In this document: positions 41,502-50,015 of the stretch, in pieces
How positions within the stretch are numbered: position 1 is the stretch's first letter
Layout of the letters: every line of letters begins with the position of its first letter
Source of the DNA: Actinomadura sp. DC4
GTDB taxonomy: Bacteria; Actinomycetota; Actinomycetes; Streptosporangiales; Streptosporangiaceae
Assembly (NCBI RefSeq): GCF_030406325.1
Contig: NZ_JAUEQY010000021.1
Coordinates: forward strand, 62,001 to 126,000
Length of the DNA: 64,000 nucleotides
Direction: 5' to 3'
The notes under the pieces: model-generated
Databases searched by the model: none
The model's input: only the letters and a program-made list of their open reading frames with translations
What the model was told of the DNA's origin: nothing
Program-made: the position numbers and the translations under genes

Positions 41502-42824
41502 GTGCGGCTGGATGAGGCCGCCCTCGACCAGAGTGCCGACGACTTCGGGCATCTCGTTCACCATCGGCCTTGGGCGGTCGTTGAGCCCGGTTCTGTGGAC
41601 GACATCGCCACCGTGGTCCGTCACTGCCAGGCGGATGGCATTCCCGTGGCCGCGCGTGGGCGGGGGCATGGCACCTTTGGGCAGGCTCAGGTCGCCGGCG
41701 GGATTGCCATCGACATGGCCTCGCTGCGCGGCATCGAGGTCGGAGCCGACCGTGCGTACGTTCAGGCCGGGGTGCTCTGGAGTGGGCTCCTTCACGCGAC
41801 TCTTCCCTGCGGTCTCGCGCCTCCGGTGCTCACCGACTACCTCGAACTCTCCGCTGGCGGCACCCTGGCCTCCGGCGGTCTCGGCGGGACCAGTCACCGG
41901 TACGGCGCGCAGGCCGACAACGTCCACGAACTCGACGTCGTCACCGGCACCGGAGAGCGCCTTACCTGCTCACCCCGCAGGCACGCGGACCTCTTCCACG
42001 CCGCCCTCTCCGGTCTCGGGCAGTGCGCCATCATCACCCGTGCCACCGTACGGCTGCTGCCCGCGCCCGCCTCCGTACGGCGCTACCGGCTCTCCTATCC
42101 GACGCTCGCCGCGCTCATCATGGACCAGCGCACCGTCGTACGGGACGGGCGGTTCGACCATGTCGAGGGGCAGGTACGGCCGACCGGCGCCGGCGGCTGG
42201 CGTTACCTGCTGGAGGCGGCGACGTTCGGCGGGGCAGCGGATGCTGGGATGCCGGACGTCGGGATACCGGATGCCGGGCTGCTCGGCGATCTCTCGTACA
42301 CGCGCGGCACCGAGGAGGTCGAGAGCCTCGGCTACTTCGACTTTCTGAACCGCCTCGCCGCCTCGGTGGAGGACTTCACCTCGATCGGCGAGTGGGCACG
42401 CCCACATCCCTGGCTGAACCTCCTCCTGCCCGACTCGGTGACCGACGGCCTGGTCGAGGACGTCCTCGCGCACATGACACCCGCCGACCTCGGGGTCAGC
42501 GGCGTCATCCTGCTCTATCCCGTACGCCGCCGGCACCTCCGCACACCTCTGCTGCGGGTGCCCGACGAGGAGCTGGCCTTTCTGTTCGCGCTGCTGAAAG
42601 CTTCGTCACCCGGCGCCGAGGATCCGGCCGCGATGGTGGCGGCGAACCGCACCTTGTACGAGCGGGCCCGTGCCGCCGGCGGCACGCAGTACCCGGTCGG
42701 CGCCGTCCCCATGACCCACGCCGACTGGCGCCGGCACTTCGGCGCGCAGTGGCCACGCCTGGAGACCGCCCGACGCCGGTACGACCCGGCGGGCATCCTC
42801 ACCCCGGGCCAAGGCATCTTCTAG
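41502..42824 (+). CDS. FAD-dependent oxidoreductase, cytokinin dehydrogenase-like
   Basis: A 440-residue BBE/VAO-fold flavoenzyme. The FAD-binding domain has RGRGHGTFGQAQV, where the His matches the covalent FAD attachment in cytokinin dehydrogenases, and LSAGGTLASGGLGGTSHRYG. The C-terminal domain ends with the typical RRYDPAGILTPGQGIF. It would oxidise an amine or alcohol using O2 or another acceptor. GTG 41502 is the first usable start, but homologous sequence appears to extend about 10-15 codons upstream (GLPGIEG), where no ATG, GTG or TTG is in frame; the true start is uncertain. No secretion signal. Confidence 0.8.
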   Translation: MRLDEAALDQSADDFGHLVHHRPWAVVEPGSVDDIATVVRHCQADGIPVAARGRGHGTFGQAQVAGGIAIDMASLRGIEVGADRAYVQAGVLWSGLLHATLPCGLAPPVLTDYLELSAGGTLASGGLGGTSHRYGAQADNVHELDVVTGTGERLTCSPRRHADLFHAALSGLGQCAIITRATVRLLPAPASVRRYRLSYPTLAALIMDQRTVVRDGRFDHVEGQVRPTGAGGWRYLLEAATFGGAADAGMPDVGIPDAGLLGDLSYTRGTEEVESLGYFDFLNRLAASVEDFTSIGEWARPHPWLNLLLPDSVTDGLVEDVLAHMTPADLGVSGVILLYPVRRRHLRTPLLRVPDEELAFLFALLKASSPGAEDPAAMVAANRTLYERARAAGGTQYPVGAVPMTHADWRRHFGAQWPRLETARRRYDPAGILTPGQGIF

Positions 42825-43280
42825 AGGCACCGCCGGCAAGGCATCGAACGATGGAGGGGCGCCACCGATTGCGACGTGGGGGCGGTGACGGCGTAGGGGC
42901 GGTGGCAACGTAGGCGCGGTAGCGGCGTGTGCGCAGGCGGCGGCCGTGTGGAGGCGATGACAACGTGGGCGCGGTAGCGGCGTGGGGGCGATAGCGGGGG
43001 GACGGTGGCGGCGCCGACGCGGGGACCGCGGCTGTGGGAGGCGATCGCGGAATGAAGGAGTGGAATCGGGGCCGGGAGATCTCGCGGCGGGGGTTCGGGG
43101 TCGTGGAAACGTTCGGTCGCCCGACCGGCGGGGAGCTTGCGGCGGCGGTCGGCCTTCGCGCGGTCGGACAACTCCGGCTGTCACATCTCCGCTGACGAAT
43201 GACGAAAGTTCAGCCAGCATGCGACCGGCCACGGACAGCCCTTGGCCACCGGACCGCCCTCCCCGCAGAAACCAGAAGCG
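42825..43280. other. Intergenic region carrying a GC-rich minisatellite
   Basis: 456 bases between the flavoenzyme stop and the GNAT stop. The first half is a degenerate tandem repeat (listed separately). The second half holds no ORF with good codon bias. Minus-strand frames through it encode only His/Pro/Arg-rich repeats and are rejected. Confidence 0.55.
42868..43012. repeat. Degenerate tandem repeat, about 18-bp unit, 7-8 copies
   Basis: Units resemble CGTGGGGGCGGTAGCGG with substitutions and 1-2 base length changes (for example ACGTAGGCGCGGTAGCGG, CGTGGGGGCGATAGCGG). The strand is purine-rich (G-rich) with runs of 3-7 G, so it may form G-quadruplex-like structures and vary in copy number between strains. 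Confidence 0.65.
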
Positions 43281-43892
43281 TCAGCGTGAAGGCAAGGTCG
43301 GATGCGGGGCGGTCGGGGCGATGTCGACCATGGCGCTGGTGATCGCCCACCGCTCGTGGTCTCGCCATTCCCCGTCGATGAAGAGCAGGTCCGGCGAGTA
43401 GCCCTCATTACGGAACCCTAGACGCTTCACCAGCCGCAACGACGCCACATTGTCCGACTGGATCTGCGCGTCCAGCCGGTGCAGCCGGAGTTCCTCGAAC
43501 GCGTACCGCACCACCAGGTCAAGGCCCTCGGACAGGTACCCCCGCCCGGCGGAAGGCGCGAACGCCGCGTACCCGAGTGACGCGTTCTGATAGCGCCCAC
43601 GGATGACGCTGTTGATGTTCACGATCCCCGCGATCGCCGACGAGTCCCGCACGCGGACCAGCAGAGACTCCTCGTCGCCCGAGGTGTACCGCGCGACATA
43701 GGCCTGGAACGCCTCCGCCGTCGCGGGCAGGGACATCCACGGATGGTGCAGCTCGGCGCTGACCGCCACGAGTTCGAGGAACTCGTCCTGGTCGTCATGA
43801 CAGAGCGGCCGCAGCGTCACGCGGGACGGCCGGCCGGCCAGGAACTTCTCAAGAGCCGCCCGACGCTGCGCCACGACCCGATCGCTCGACAT
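43281..43892 (-). CDS. GNAT N-acetyltransferase (RimJ/RimL-like)
   Basis: A 203-residue acetyltransferase with the RimJ-type acyl-CoA-binding segment (RGYLSEGLDLVVRYAFEELR) and the terminal part LHRLDAQIQSDNVASLRLVKRLGF typical of ribosomal-protein or drug acetylating enzymes. The start is uncertain: ATG 43892 lies inside the upstream gene's 3' end (44-nt overlap), while GTG 43820 would avoid the overlap and begin at VTLRPLCHDD. The substrate is unknown. Confidence 0.83.
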   Translation of the reverse strand: MSSDRVVAQRRAALEKFLAGRPSRVTLRPLCHDDQDEFLELVAVSAELHHPWMSLPATAEAFQAYVARYTSGDEESLLVRVRDSSAIAGIVNINSVIRGRYQNASLGYAAFAPSAGRGYLSEGLDLVVRYAFEELRLHRLDAQIQSDNVASLRLVKRLGFRNEGYSPDLLFIDGEWRDHERWAITSAMVDIAPTAPHPTLPSR

Positions 43893-44586
43893 CACATCCG
43901 GCACCGTATCGAGCGTCCGCAGGCGCCTCGGCAGGGCGGGGCTCCAGCCGTACGAGCAGCAGCCCGACGCCCGCGCCCGTGACGAGGGCGACGAGGTGGC
44001 CCACCGCGGCGACGTCGAGGCGGTCCAGGCCCGCGAACAGGTTCGGGGCCAGGAACGACAGGCCGATCAGGGCGCCCAGCCGCCACCAGCGGCTCGCGAT
44101 CCGGTCGAACAGCCAGTGGCCGTGCCGGGCGGTGCGTATCGCGGGCTCGGCTCCGTAGAGGATCGTCGCGATCAGACCGGAGGCGATGACATAGGACGGC
44201 CCGACGTCGTCCAGGAAGCGCAGCGAACCCGGCGCCGCGCCGGTGGAGATCTGCCAGGCGAGCACGCCCTCGCTCACCAGGGTTCCGATGACCTGGGCGG
44301 CGAAGACCAGGAGCAGCGCCCGCAGGTTTCCGAAGCGGTGCACCAACGGGAACAGGCCGACGACCGCGAAGCCGATCCAGATCCAGACCGTCGCCTCCGA
44401 CACGAACGCCGACGCGATGAGCGTGCCGAGCGGGTCGGAGCGCAGGTTGACCAGGTTGGTCGCGGTCGAGGCGATGAAGGATCTCTGGTCAGACGGTTCG
44501 AGCCCGTAGGCGTACACCGAGGAGACGGCGCACAACGCCATGATGAAAAGGATGGGCATCGGGAAACGTCTGAGGATCAAGGGCAC
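43849..44586 (-). CDS. Rhomboid-like integral membrane protein
   Basis: A 245-residue protein with about six membrane segments. DVGPSYVIASGLIA, with a Ser in the fourth region, and AAVGHLVALVTGAGVGLLL, with His and small residues in the last span, resemble the Ser/His dyad and GxxxG helix of rhomboid proteases. The Ser environment (GPS) differs from the usual GxSG, so proteolytic activity is uncertain. The end overlaps the next gene. Confidence 0.7.
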   Translation of the reverse strand: MPLILRRFPMPILFIMALCAVSSVYAYGLEPSDQRSFIASTATNLVNLRSDPLGTLIASAFVSEATVWIWIGFAVVGLFPLVHRFGNLRALLLVFAAQVIGTLVSEGVLAWQISTGAAPGSLRFLDDVGPSYVIASGLIATILYGAEPAIRTARHGHWLFDRIASRWWRLGALIGLSFLAPNLFAGLDRLDVAAVGHLVALVTGAGVGLLLVRLEPRPAEAPADARYGAGCDVERSGRGAASGGS

Positions 44587-44638
44587 GCCGGAAGCCTAGG
44601 CCGATTGACTGAGTGTTTTCTGACAACTGAGGAATGAG

Positions 44639-45037
44639 TCAGGCCGCTGTCACCCGGCGGCCACCCCGGCGCTGGCGGAACCGGTGCAGCCGGTACGCCC
44701 CGCGGTCGACGGCCGTCGTGACCACTACCTCGCGGAACCTCCCCGGCACCTCGGCCGCCCAGAACGCCCCGGCGACCGTGACCGCCGGCACCGTACGGGA
44801 CGAGCCGCCGGCCCGGAACTCCACGAGGACCTCGCCGCCCGCCGGAAGCTGGCCCCACGCGACCGAGAACTCCCGCCCGCGTACGGCGCCGCGCACGAGC
44901 ACGGCTCCCCGTCCGCCGGCCACGGCGACGTCGATCAGGCCGTCACCGGTGTGCACCTCCAGGGCGGGACGGTCCCCGCTCCCCCGGCCGACGCGCAGTT
45001 CCCAGCCGCTCCGCGGCAGCGCCGTCGCAGTCTCCAT
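44639..45037 (-). CDS. Conserved-looking hypothetical protein, beta-rich
   Basis: A 132-residue soluble protein of alternating hydrophobic strands (LRVGRG, LEVHTGDGLIDVAV, GREFSVAWGQL, GEVLVEFRAG) and a basic C-terminus (HRFRQRRGGRR). ATG 45037 has GGGAG 6 nt upstream. I recognise no family. Third-position GC bias supports coding. It sits downstream of the MFS gene's terminator on the same strand. Confidence 0.6.
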   Translation of the reverse strand: METATALPRSGWELRVGRGSGDRPALEVHTGDGLIDVAVAGGRGAVLVRGAVRGREFSVAWGQLPAGGEVLVEFRAGGSSRTVPAVTVAGAFWAAEVPGRFREVVVTTAVDRGAYRLHRFRQRRGGRRVTAA

Positions 45038-45062
45038 GTCCAACTCCCACGAGCACGAGAAA

Positions 45063-45093
45063 GGTGCGGGCGGAGCCGTCCTCCGCCCGCACC
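45063..45093 (-). terminator. Intrinsic terminator after the MFS gene
   Basis: A perfect 13-bp stem (GGTGCGGGCGGAG / CTCCGCCCGCACC) with a 5-nt loop lies 5 nt beyond the MFS stop; on the minus strand it is followed by TTTCTCG. Confidence 0.85.
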
Positions 45094-45097
45094 TGGA

Positions 45098-46684
45098 TCA
45101 GATGGCGACGGTGCCCTCGACCGAGGACTCACCGCGCCGTACGAGCAGGGCGGCGCCGGCCGCGGCCAGGGCCACCACCGCGGCCACGGCCATCGACGTC
45201 TGGAAGCCGTCCATGAACGCCAGGTGGCTGCCGTTGGTGATCGCCTTCGCGACAGGGCCCGGGGCGCCGGCGGGTACCGGCGCGACGCCTTGTGCGATGT
45301 AGGACTTGGCGCCCTCGAGGCCGTGCGCGGCCGGTGCGGGCAGGCCCGCTCCGGTCAGCCGGTCGTAGAGGACGTCGCCCACGCGGGTCGACAGGATCGT
45401 GCCGAGGACCGAGGTGCCCAGCACGCCGCCGATCTGGAAGGCGGTCTGCTGCAGGCCGCCCGCGACGCCCGCCAGCTGCACCGGCGCGTTGCCGACGATG
45501 GCCTCGGTGCCGGCGGTCATGATGAAGCCGAACGCCAGGCCGATGAGGACGAACCAGGGCCAGATCGCGTTGTACGACGCGTCGACGCCGATCCGCGAGA
45601 GCCCGAACATCGCCACGGCGGTGAACACCATGCCGAGCGCCAGCGGCACGCGTGGGCCGAAGCGCTGGGTCAGCGCGCCGCCGAGCGGCGAGGAGACGAT
45701 GAAGATGCCGGTCATCGGCAGCATCCGCACACCGGCGGCGACCGGGCTCAGCCCGTGCACCTGCTGGAGGTACAGCGTGATGAAGAAGATCGTGCCGAAC
45801 AGCGCGAACGTGCCGAGCAGGAGCAGGCCGGTGGCCGCCGACAGCGAGACCGAGCGGAACAGCTTCAGCGGCAGCACCGGGTGCGAGGCCATCAGCTCAC
45901 GGACGATGAAACCGGCCAGCAGCACCGCGAACGCGGCGAACGACCAGAGCGGAACCGGGTCCCCGAAGCCGTACGAACCGGCCTTGATCAGGCCCCAGAC
46001 CAGCGCGAACAGCGATCCCGACAGCAGCGCGACGCCGGACACGTCGAAGGAGCCGCCCGCCTCCTCGTCACGCGACTCGCGGATCACCCACAGGCCGACG
46101 AGCAGCGCGATCAGGCCCAGCGGGGCGTTGAGGAAGAACACCGACTCCCAGTTGACGTGCTGGACGAGGAGTCCCCCGACGATCGGGCCGCCGGCGATCG
46201 AGATCCCGACCGTGGCGCCCCAGATGCCGATCGCGGCGTTGAGGCGGTGCACCGGGAAGGTGTTGCGGATGATCGCGAGGCTGGCCGGCTGGAGGAGCGC
46301 CCCCGCGACGCCCTGCACGACCCGCCAGAAGATGACCATTCCGATGCCGCCGGACAGGCCGACCATCAGCGAGGCGATGGCGAACCCGACCACACCGGCG
46401 AGGAACGTACGCTTGCGCCCGAAGCGGTCGGCGATCTTTCCCGCGGGGATCAGCGTGACGGCCAGGGCGAGCAGGTAGCCGTTGGTGACCCACTGCAGAC
46501 CGGAGAGGTCGGCGTGCAGGTCCCGGGCGATCGCGGGGTTGGCGATGGACACGACCGTCGCGTCCAGCCCGACCATCATCACGCCGAGCGCGACCGCGAA
46601 CAGGGTCAGCCAGGGGTGCCCATGGCCGGTACGCGTCGTTCTGTCGCGCGTCCCAGAGGGGGACGCCAGTGTCGCTTGGGACAT
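45098..46684 (-). CDS. MFS drug:H+ antiporter, DHA2 (14-span) type
   Basis: A 528-residue exporter with about 14 hydrophobic segments. The MFS signature between spans 2 and 3 is AGKIADRFGRKR; span 1 carries the DHA2 sequence VMMVGLDATVVSIANPAI, and WRVVQGVAGALLQPASLAII is motif C-like. ATG 46684 is chosen for GGAGG 7 nt upstream. Divergent from a TetR gene with palindromic operators between, the classic arrangement of a drug-inducible efflux pump. Confidence 0.93.
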   Translation of the reverse strand: MSQATLASPSGTRDRTTRTGHGHPWLTLFAVALGVMMVGLDATVVSIANPAIARDLHADLSGLQWVTNGYLLALAVTLIPAGKIADRFGRKRTFLAGVVGFAIASLMVGLSGGIGMVIFWRVVQGVAGALLQPASLAIIRNTFPVHRLNAAIGIWGATVGISIAGGPIVGGLLVQHVNWESVFFLNAPLGLIALLVGLWVIRESRDEEAGGSFDVSGVALLSGSLFALVWGLIKAGSYGFGDPVPLWSFAAFAVLLAGFIVRELMASHPVLPLKLFRSVSLSAATGLLLLGTFALFGTIFFITLYLQQVHGLSPVAAGVRMLPMTGIFIVSSPLGGALTQRFGPRVPLALGMVFTAVAMFGLSRIGVDASYNAIWPWFVLIGLAFGFIMTAGTEAIVGNAPVQLAGVAGGLQQTAFQIGGVLGTSVLGTILSTRVGDVLYDRLTGAGLPAPAAHGLEGAKSYIAQGVAPVPAGAPGPVAKAITNGSHLAFMDGFQTSMAVAAVVALAAAGAALLVRRGESSVEGTVAI

Positions 46685-46719
46685 GAACTTGCCTCCGTGA
46701 AGTTCGGTACGCCCAAAAG

Positions 46720-46775
46720 TGTCACGACGTGACACATGTCGTCAAGCGACTAAAGTCTCACTATGACGACTGTCA
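46720..46775. promoter_or_regulatory. TetR-type operators between MFS and TetR genes
   Basis: TGTCACGACGTGACA (46720-46734) is a perfect 15-bp palindrome; TGACGACTGTCA (46764-46775) repeats the TGAC/GTCA arms 40 bp away, and TGACACATGTCGTCA (46730-46744) adds an overlapping half-site. They cover the probable promoters of both divergent genes. Confidence 0.75.
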
Positions 46776-46827
46776 CAAGATGAAAACTGACCTTGGCTAA
46801 GTGAACGGTGTCGGTTACTCTCCTGAC

Positions 46828-47514
46828 ATGGAGGCGACCACGGTGGAACAAGGCTGTGCGGAGCCCACGGCAGGCCGGCGTGAGCGAAAGAAGCAGCGCA
46901 CCCGCGAGGCACTGATCGACGCGGCGTTCCGGCTCTTCCAGCAGAAGGGCTTCGACGCGACGACCGTGGAGGAGATCGCGGACGAGGTCGACGTCTCGTC
47001 CCGGACCTTCTTCCGCTACTTCGCGTCGAAGGAGGACGTCGTCCTCACCTTCCAGGAAGAGCAGTTCACCACCATGCTGGAGGCACTGGCGGCCCGCCCG
47101 GCCTCAGAGCCGGTGATGACCTCGCTGCGCAAGGCGGCGGTCTCGGTGCTGCGCGCCTGTGAGGACGGCGAGTACGGCTTCGACCCCGAGCGCTTCGGCT
47201 GCATCCAGGAGATGATGGAGGCCAGCCCGGCGGTCCTCGGCCGCAGCCTGGAGCACGGCGAGAAGAAGCAGGCCGCGATCACTCAGGTGATCGCCGAGCG
47301 CATGGGCGTCGACCTCAAGACCGACCTGCGGCCCCACGTGGTGGCGAGCCTTTCCAACTGCGCGTTCCGCTGCGCCTTCGAGATCATGGGATCCGGGGTG
47401 GCGAAGGTCGACCGGTTCTCCGACGCCCTCGACCAGGTCTTCGGTGTGATGGAGGACGGACTCGCCTACGCGCCGCAGACAGCGAAGACGGCCGAGACCC
47501 GGCAGACGGCGTAA
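46828..47514 (+). CDS. TetR-family regulator of the divergent MFS pump
   Basis: A 228-residue repressor. The N-terminal helix-turn-helix reads TREALIDAAFRLFQQKGFDA, then TVEEIADEVDVSSRTFFRYF, close to MftR-like actinobacterial TetR proteins. The C-terminal ligand domain follows. ATG 46828 or GTG 46801 could start it; neither has a good ribosome-binding site. It should bind the TGTCAC palindromes and release them when a pump substrate is present. Confidence 0.9.
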   Translation: MEATTVEQGCAEPTAGRRERKKQRTREALIDAAFRLFQQKGFDATTVEEIADEVDVSSRTFFRYFASKEDVVLTFQEEQFTTMLEALAARPASEPVMTSLRKAAVSVLRACEDGEYGFDPERFGCIQEMMEASPAVLGRSLEHGEKKQAAITQVIAERMGVDLKTDLRPHVVASLSNCAFRCAFEIMGSGVAKVDRFSDALDQVFGVMEDGLAYAPQTAKTAETRQTA

Positions 47515-47523
47515 AAGGGATCG

Positions 47524-47560
47524 GCCGGCCCACGGAGCGGGGGAGGCTCCATGGACCGGC
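47524..47560 (+). terminator. Intrinsic terminator after the TetR gene
   Basis: Arms GCCGGCCCACGGAGC (47524-47538) and GCTCCATGGACCGGC (47546-47560) pair over 15 positions with two G-U pairs, loop 7 nt, followed by ACGTCCTTTT (47561-47570). Confidence 0.75.
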
Positions 47561-47647
47561 ACGTCCTTTTCGGGGGGACCCAGGGGAGGTCCGCGCGGCG
47601 CCTCCAGGGGCCGTGAGGCCGCCTGCGCGGGTACGGGCGGCGGGGGG

Positions 47648-47845
47648 TCAGGCCGCCGGCGACAGGGGTCGTGCGGGGTGGGGCTCGGTGGTGTGGCCGT
47701 CAGGGGCCAGCTCGCCGGTGTCGTCGAAGACGACGACTCCGTTGCAGAGCAGGCACCAGCCCTGTTCTGGGTGGGATGACACGACACGTGCCGCGGTGTG
47801 GTCGTTCGCGTCCGCCGCGGGACATGGGGGCCGGTGTTGGCACAT
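47648..47845 (-). CDS. DUF5999-family small protein
   Basis: A 65-residue protein, MCQHRPPCPAADANDHTAAR at the start, then a GWCLLCNGVVVFDDTGELAP core. This Cys-rich start and core are typical of the actinobacterial DUF5999 family (unknown function, possibly metal-binding through its Cys and His residues). ATG 47845 has AAGGGG about 8 nt upstream; longer upstream readings are rejected. Confidence 0.82.
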   Translation of the reverse strand: MCQHRPPCPAADANDHTAARVVSSHPEQGWCLLCNGVVVFDDTGELAPDGHTTEPHPARPLSPAA

Positions 47846-48045
47846 GTCACAATCCCCTTTCTCGTCTAGCCGCTCTTCCGTACAACACAACAGTGCCGTC
47901 CGGCATGCCCCGGCGTCTGCGCGGCCACCCCCCAATCTCTCCGCCTGCCAGCCGCACCCGCCGTATGCCTGCTAGCAGGTACGTGACCGGGCTCACAGCC
48001 CCTCGGCCGCCTCGGCGGCGGCGCGGTATGGCAGGGAGCCGGTAC

Positions 48046-48849
48046 TCACCCGGCGCGGCGCCAGACCAGGACCTCGGTGCCCGGCCGCACCTCGGCGAAC
48101 CGGCCCGACGGCGAGACCTCACGCAGCAGCCGGAGCAGGTCGCGTTCGAAGCCGGCCCGGCGGTCGCCGAACAGGTGCGGCGCGGAGGAGGAGAGGGAGA
48201 AGACCCAGGCGAGGACGTCGGAGGCCGAGCGTTCCAGCACCTCACCGCCGGGCACGACCCTCCGCACGGGCCCGGCGAACCCCGCCCGCGCGAGCACCGC
48301 GGCCTCACCGCCGGGAGTGCCCTGCGGCAGGAGCCCCCGTCCGGCCCGCCGCACCGGCCCGAGGTGGCGCCGTACCAGGCCCTCGATGCCCGCGTACGGC
48401 GGGCGCGGAAGGCCGCCCCCGGCCGGGCTCTCGCCCTTCACGTCCGAGACATGGACGAACGCCCCTCCGGGCCGCAGCAGGCCGTGGACCGTCGCCGCCA
48501 CGAGATCGCGCTCCATCCAGTGGAAGGACTGGCCGAACGACACGGCGGAGAACGTCCCCAGCCCCTCCGGCAGGTCCTCGGCGCGAGCGTGGATCCACCG
48601 GATCCCGGCGGATCGCCGCGCGGCCTCGACGATCATCCCCGCGTCGGCGTCCACGCCGACGACCTCCCCGAACAGCGGGGCCAGGAGCAGCGCGAGGGTC
48701 CCGGGGCCGCAGCCCACGTCGAGCAGGCGTCCCCGCCCGTCGAGCGCGAGCATCTCGGCCAGCGCGGGAGCCAGCCCCGGGGCGTACGGCAGCCGTCCCC
48801 GCGCGTAGAACCCGGCCGCGCCCGCGTAGAGGGTCTCGTCCCAGATCAC
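48046..48849 (-). CDS. SAM-dependent methyltransferase (class I)
   Basis: A 267-residue enzyme: SAM motif LLDVGCGPGT, then VVGVDADAGMI, and SFGQSFHWM, as in UbiE/COQ5-like methyltransferases of the Methyltransf_11 group. GTG 48849 overlaps the aldolase stop by GTGA, making it the last gene of the steroid-type operon. A methyltransferase in a side-chain operon is unexpected; its substrate is unknown. Confidence 0.85.
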   Translation of the reverse strand: MIWDETLYAGAAGFYARGRLPYAPGLAPALAEMLALDGRGRLLDVGCGPGTLALLLAPLFGEVVGVDADAGMIVEAARRSAGIRWIHARAEDLPEGLGTFSAVSFGQSFHWMERDLVAATVHGLLRPGGAFVHVSDVKGESPAGGGLPRPPYAGIEGLVRRHLGPVRRAGRGLLPQGTPGGEAAVLARAGFAGPVRRVVPGGEVLERSASDVLAWVFSLSSSAPHLFGDRRAGFERDLLRLLREVSPSGRFAEVRPGTEVLVWRRAG

Positions 48850-50015
48850 TCGCGGCCGAGGACCAGGCCGCTGGTCGGCACGCCCGTACCCGCGGTGACC
48901 AGGACGTGTTCCACGTCCGGCACCTGGTTCACCGATGTGCCGCGAAGCTGGCGTACCGCCTCGGCGATGCCGTTCATGCCATGGATGTAGGCCTCGCCGA
49001 GCTGCCCGCCGTTCGGGTTGACCGGGAGCCGCCCGCCGAGCTCGATACCGCCGTCCGCGATGAAGTCGCGCGCCTCTCCCCGGCCGCAGAAGCCCAGCTC
49101 CTCCAGCTGGATCAGCACGAACGGTGTGAAGTGGTCGTACAGGATCGCGGTCTGCACGTCGGCGGGGGCCAGGCCCGAGCGTTCCCACAGGGCGCGGCCC
49201 ACGACGCCCATCGCGGGCAGGGCGGCCAGGTCGGTCTCGTAGTAGCCGAACATCATCATCGGGTTCGGGCCGGCGCCCTGCGCGGCCGCCTTGATGATCG
49301 CCGGGGGGTGGGTCAGGTCGCGGGCGCGGTCCGCGCCGGTCACGACGATCGCCACGCCGCCGTCGGACTCCTGGCAGCAGTCGAGCAGGTGCAGCGGCTC
49401 GACCACCCACCGGCTCGCCTGGTGCTCCTCCAGCGTGATCGGGCGGCCGTGGAACCATGCGTGCGGGTTGGTGGCGGCGTGCCGCCGCATCGCCACGGCC
49501 ACGCGGCCGAAGTCCTCGCTCGTCGCGCCGTAGTCGTGCATGTAGCGGCGTGCCTGCATCGCGACCCACGCCGCCGGGGTGGCGAAACCGTAGGGCACGT
49601 GCCAGGAGAACTCCAGGCCGGTCGAGGTCGGAGCCCCGGTCGCGGCGGCGTTCGCCTGGCCGAAGCGGCGCCCGGACCGCTCGTTGAACGCCCTGTAGCA
49701 CACGACCGTCCTCGCCTGCCCCGACGCGACCGCCATCGCGGCGTGCGCGACCGTGCCGCAGGCCGCGCCGCCGCCGTAGTCGACGCGGGAGAAGAAGCTC
49801 AGCTCCGGGACGCCCAGCTCACGGGCCACCGCGATCTCGGCGTTGGCGTCCTGGGTGAACGTCACGAGCCCGTCGACATCGGACGGCGTCAGCCCGGCGT
49901 CCTTGATCGCGGCGATGCACGCCTCGGCGGCGAGCTGCAGCTCCGAACGGCCCGACTCCTTGGAGAACTCCGTCGCGCCGATGCCGGCGATGGCCGCCCG
50001 CCCGGAGATCGTCAT
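48846..50015 (-). CDS. Ltp2-type steroid side-chain aldolase (thiolase fold)
   Basis: A 389-residue thiolase-superfamily (SCPx-like lipid-transfer) protein. Tyr293 (ILYDHFTPF) and Tyr343 (EAYIHGMNG) fall within one position of the two catalytic tyrosines described, from memory, for Ltp2 of Thermomonospora curvata (Tyr294, Tyr344). This class cleaves 17-hydroxy-3-oxo-pregnene-20-carboxyl-CoA to remove propionyl-CoA from the steroid D-ring. Ltp2 works in complex with the DUF35 domain of ChsH2, and the preceding gene encodes such a domain, overlapping by 4 nt. Confidence 0.88.
   Translation of the reverse strand: MTISGRAAIAGIGATEFSKESGRSELQLAAEACIAAIKDAGLTPSDVDGLVTFTQDANAEIAVARELGVPELSFFSRVDYGGGAACGTVAHAAMAVASGQARTVVCYRAFNERSGRRFGQANAAATGAPTSTGLEFSWHVPYGFATPAAWVAMQARRYMHDYGATSEDFGRVAVAMRRHAATNPHAWFHGRPITLEEHQASRWVVEPLHLLDCCQESDGGVAIVVTGADRARDLTHPPAIIKAAAQGAGPNPMMMFGYYETDLAALPAMGVVGRALWERSGLAPADVQTAILYDHFTPFVLIQLEELGFCGRGEARDFIADGGIELGGRLPVNPNGGQLGEAYIHGMNGIAEAVRQLRGTSVNQVPDVEHVLVTAGTGVPTSGLVLGRE

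Noticed and set aside
42868-43012. The tandem repeat as a CRISPR array
   Set aside because: Units are adjacent with no spacers, too short and too degenerate.
42606-43232. Minus-strand frame through the minisatellite encoding His/Pro/Arg repeats
   Set aside because: The repeat units change length by 1-2 bases, so no frame is maintained; treated as non-coding repeat.
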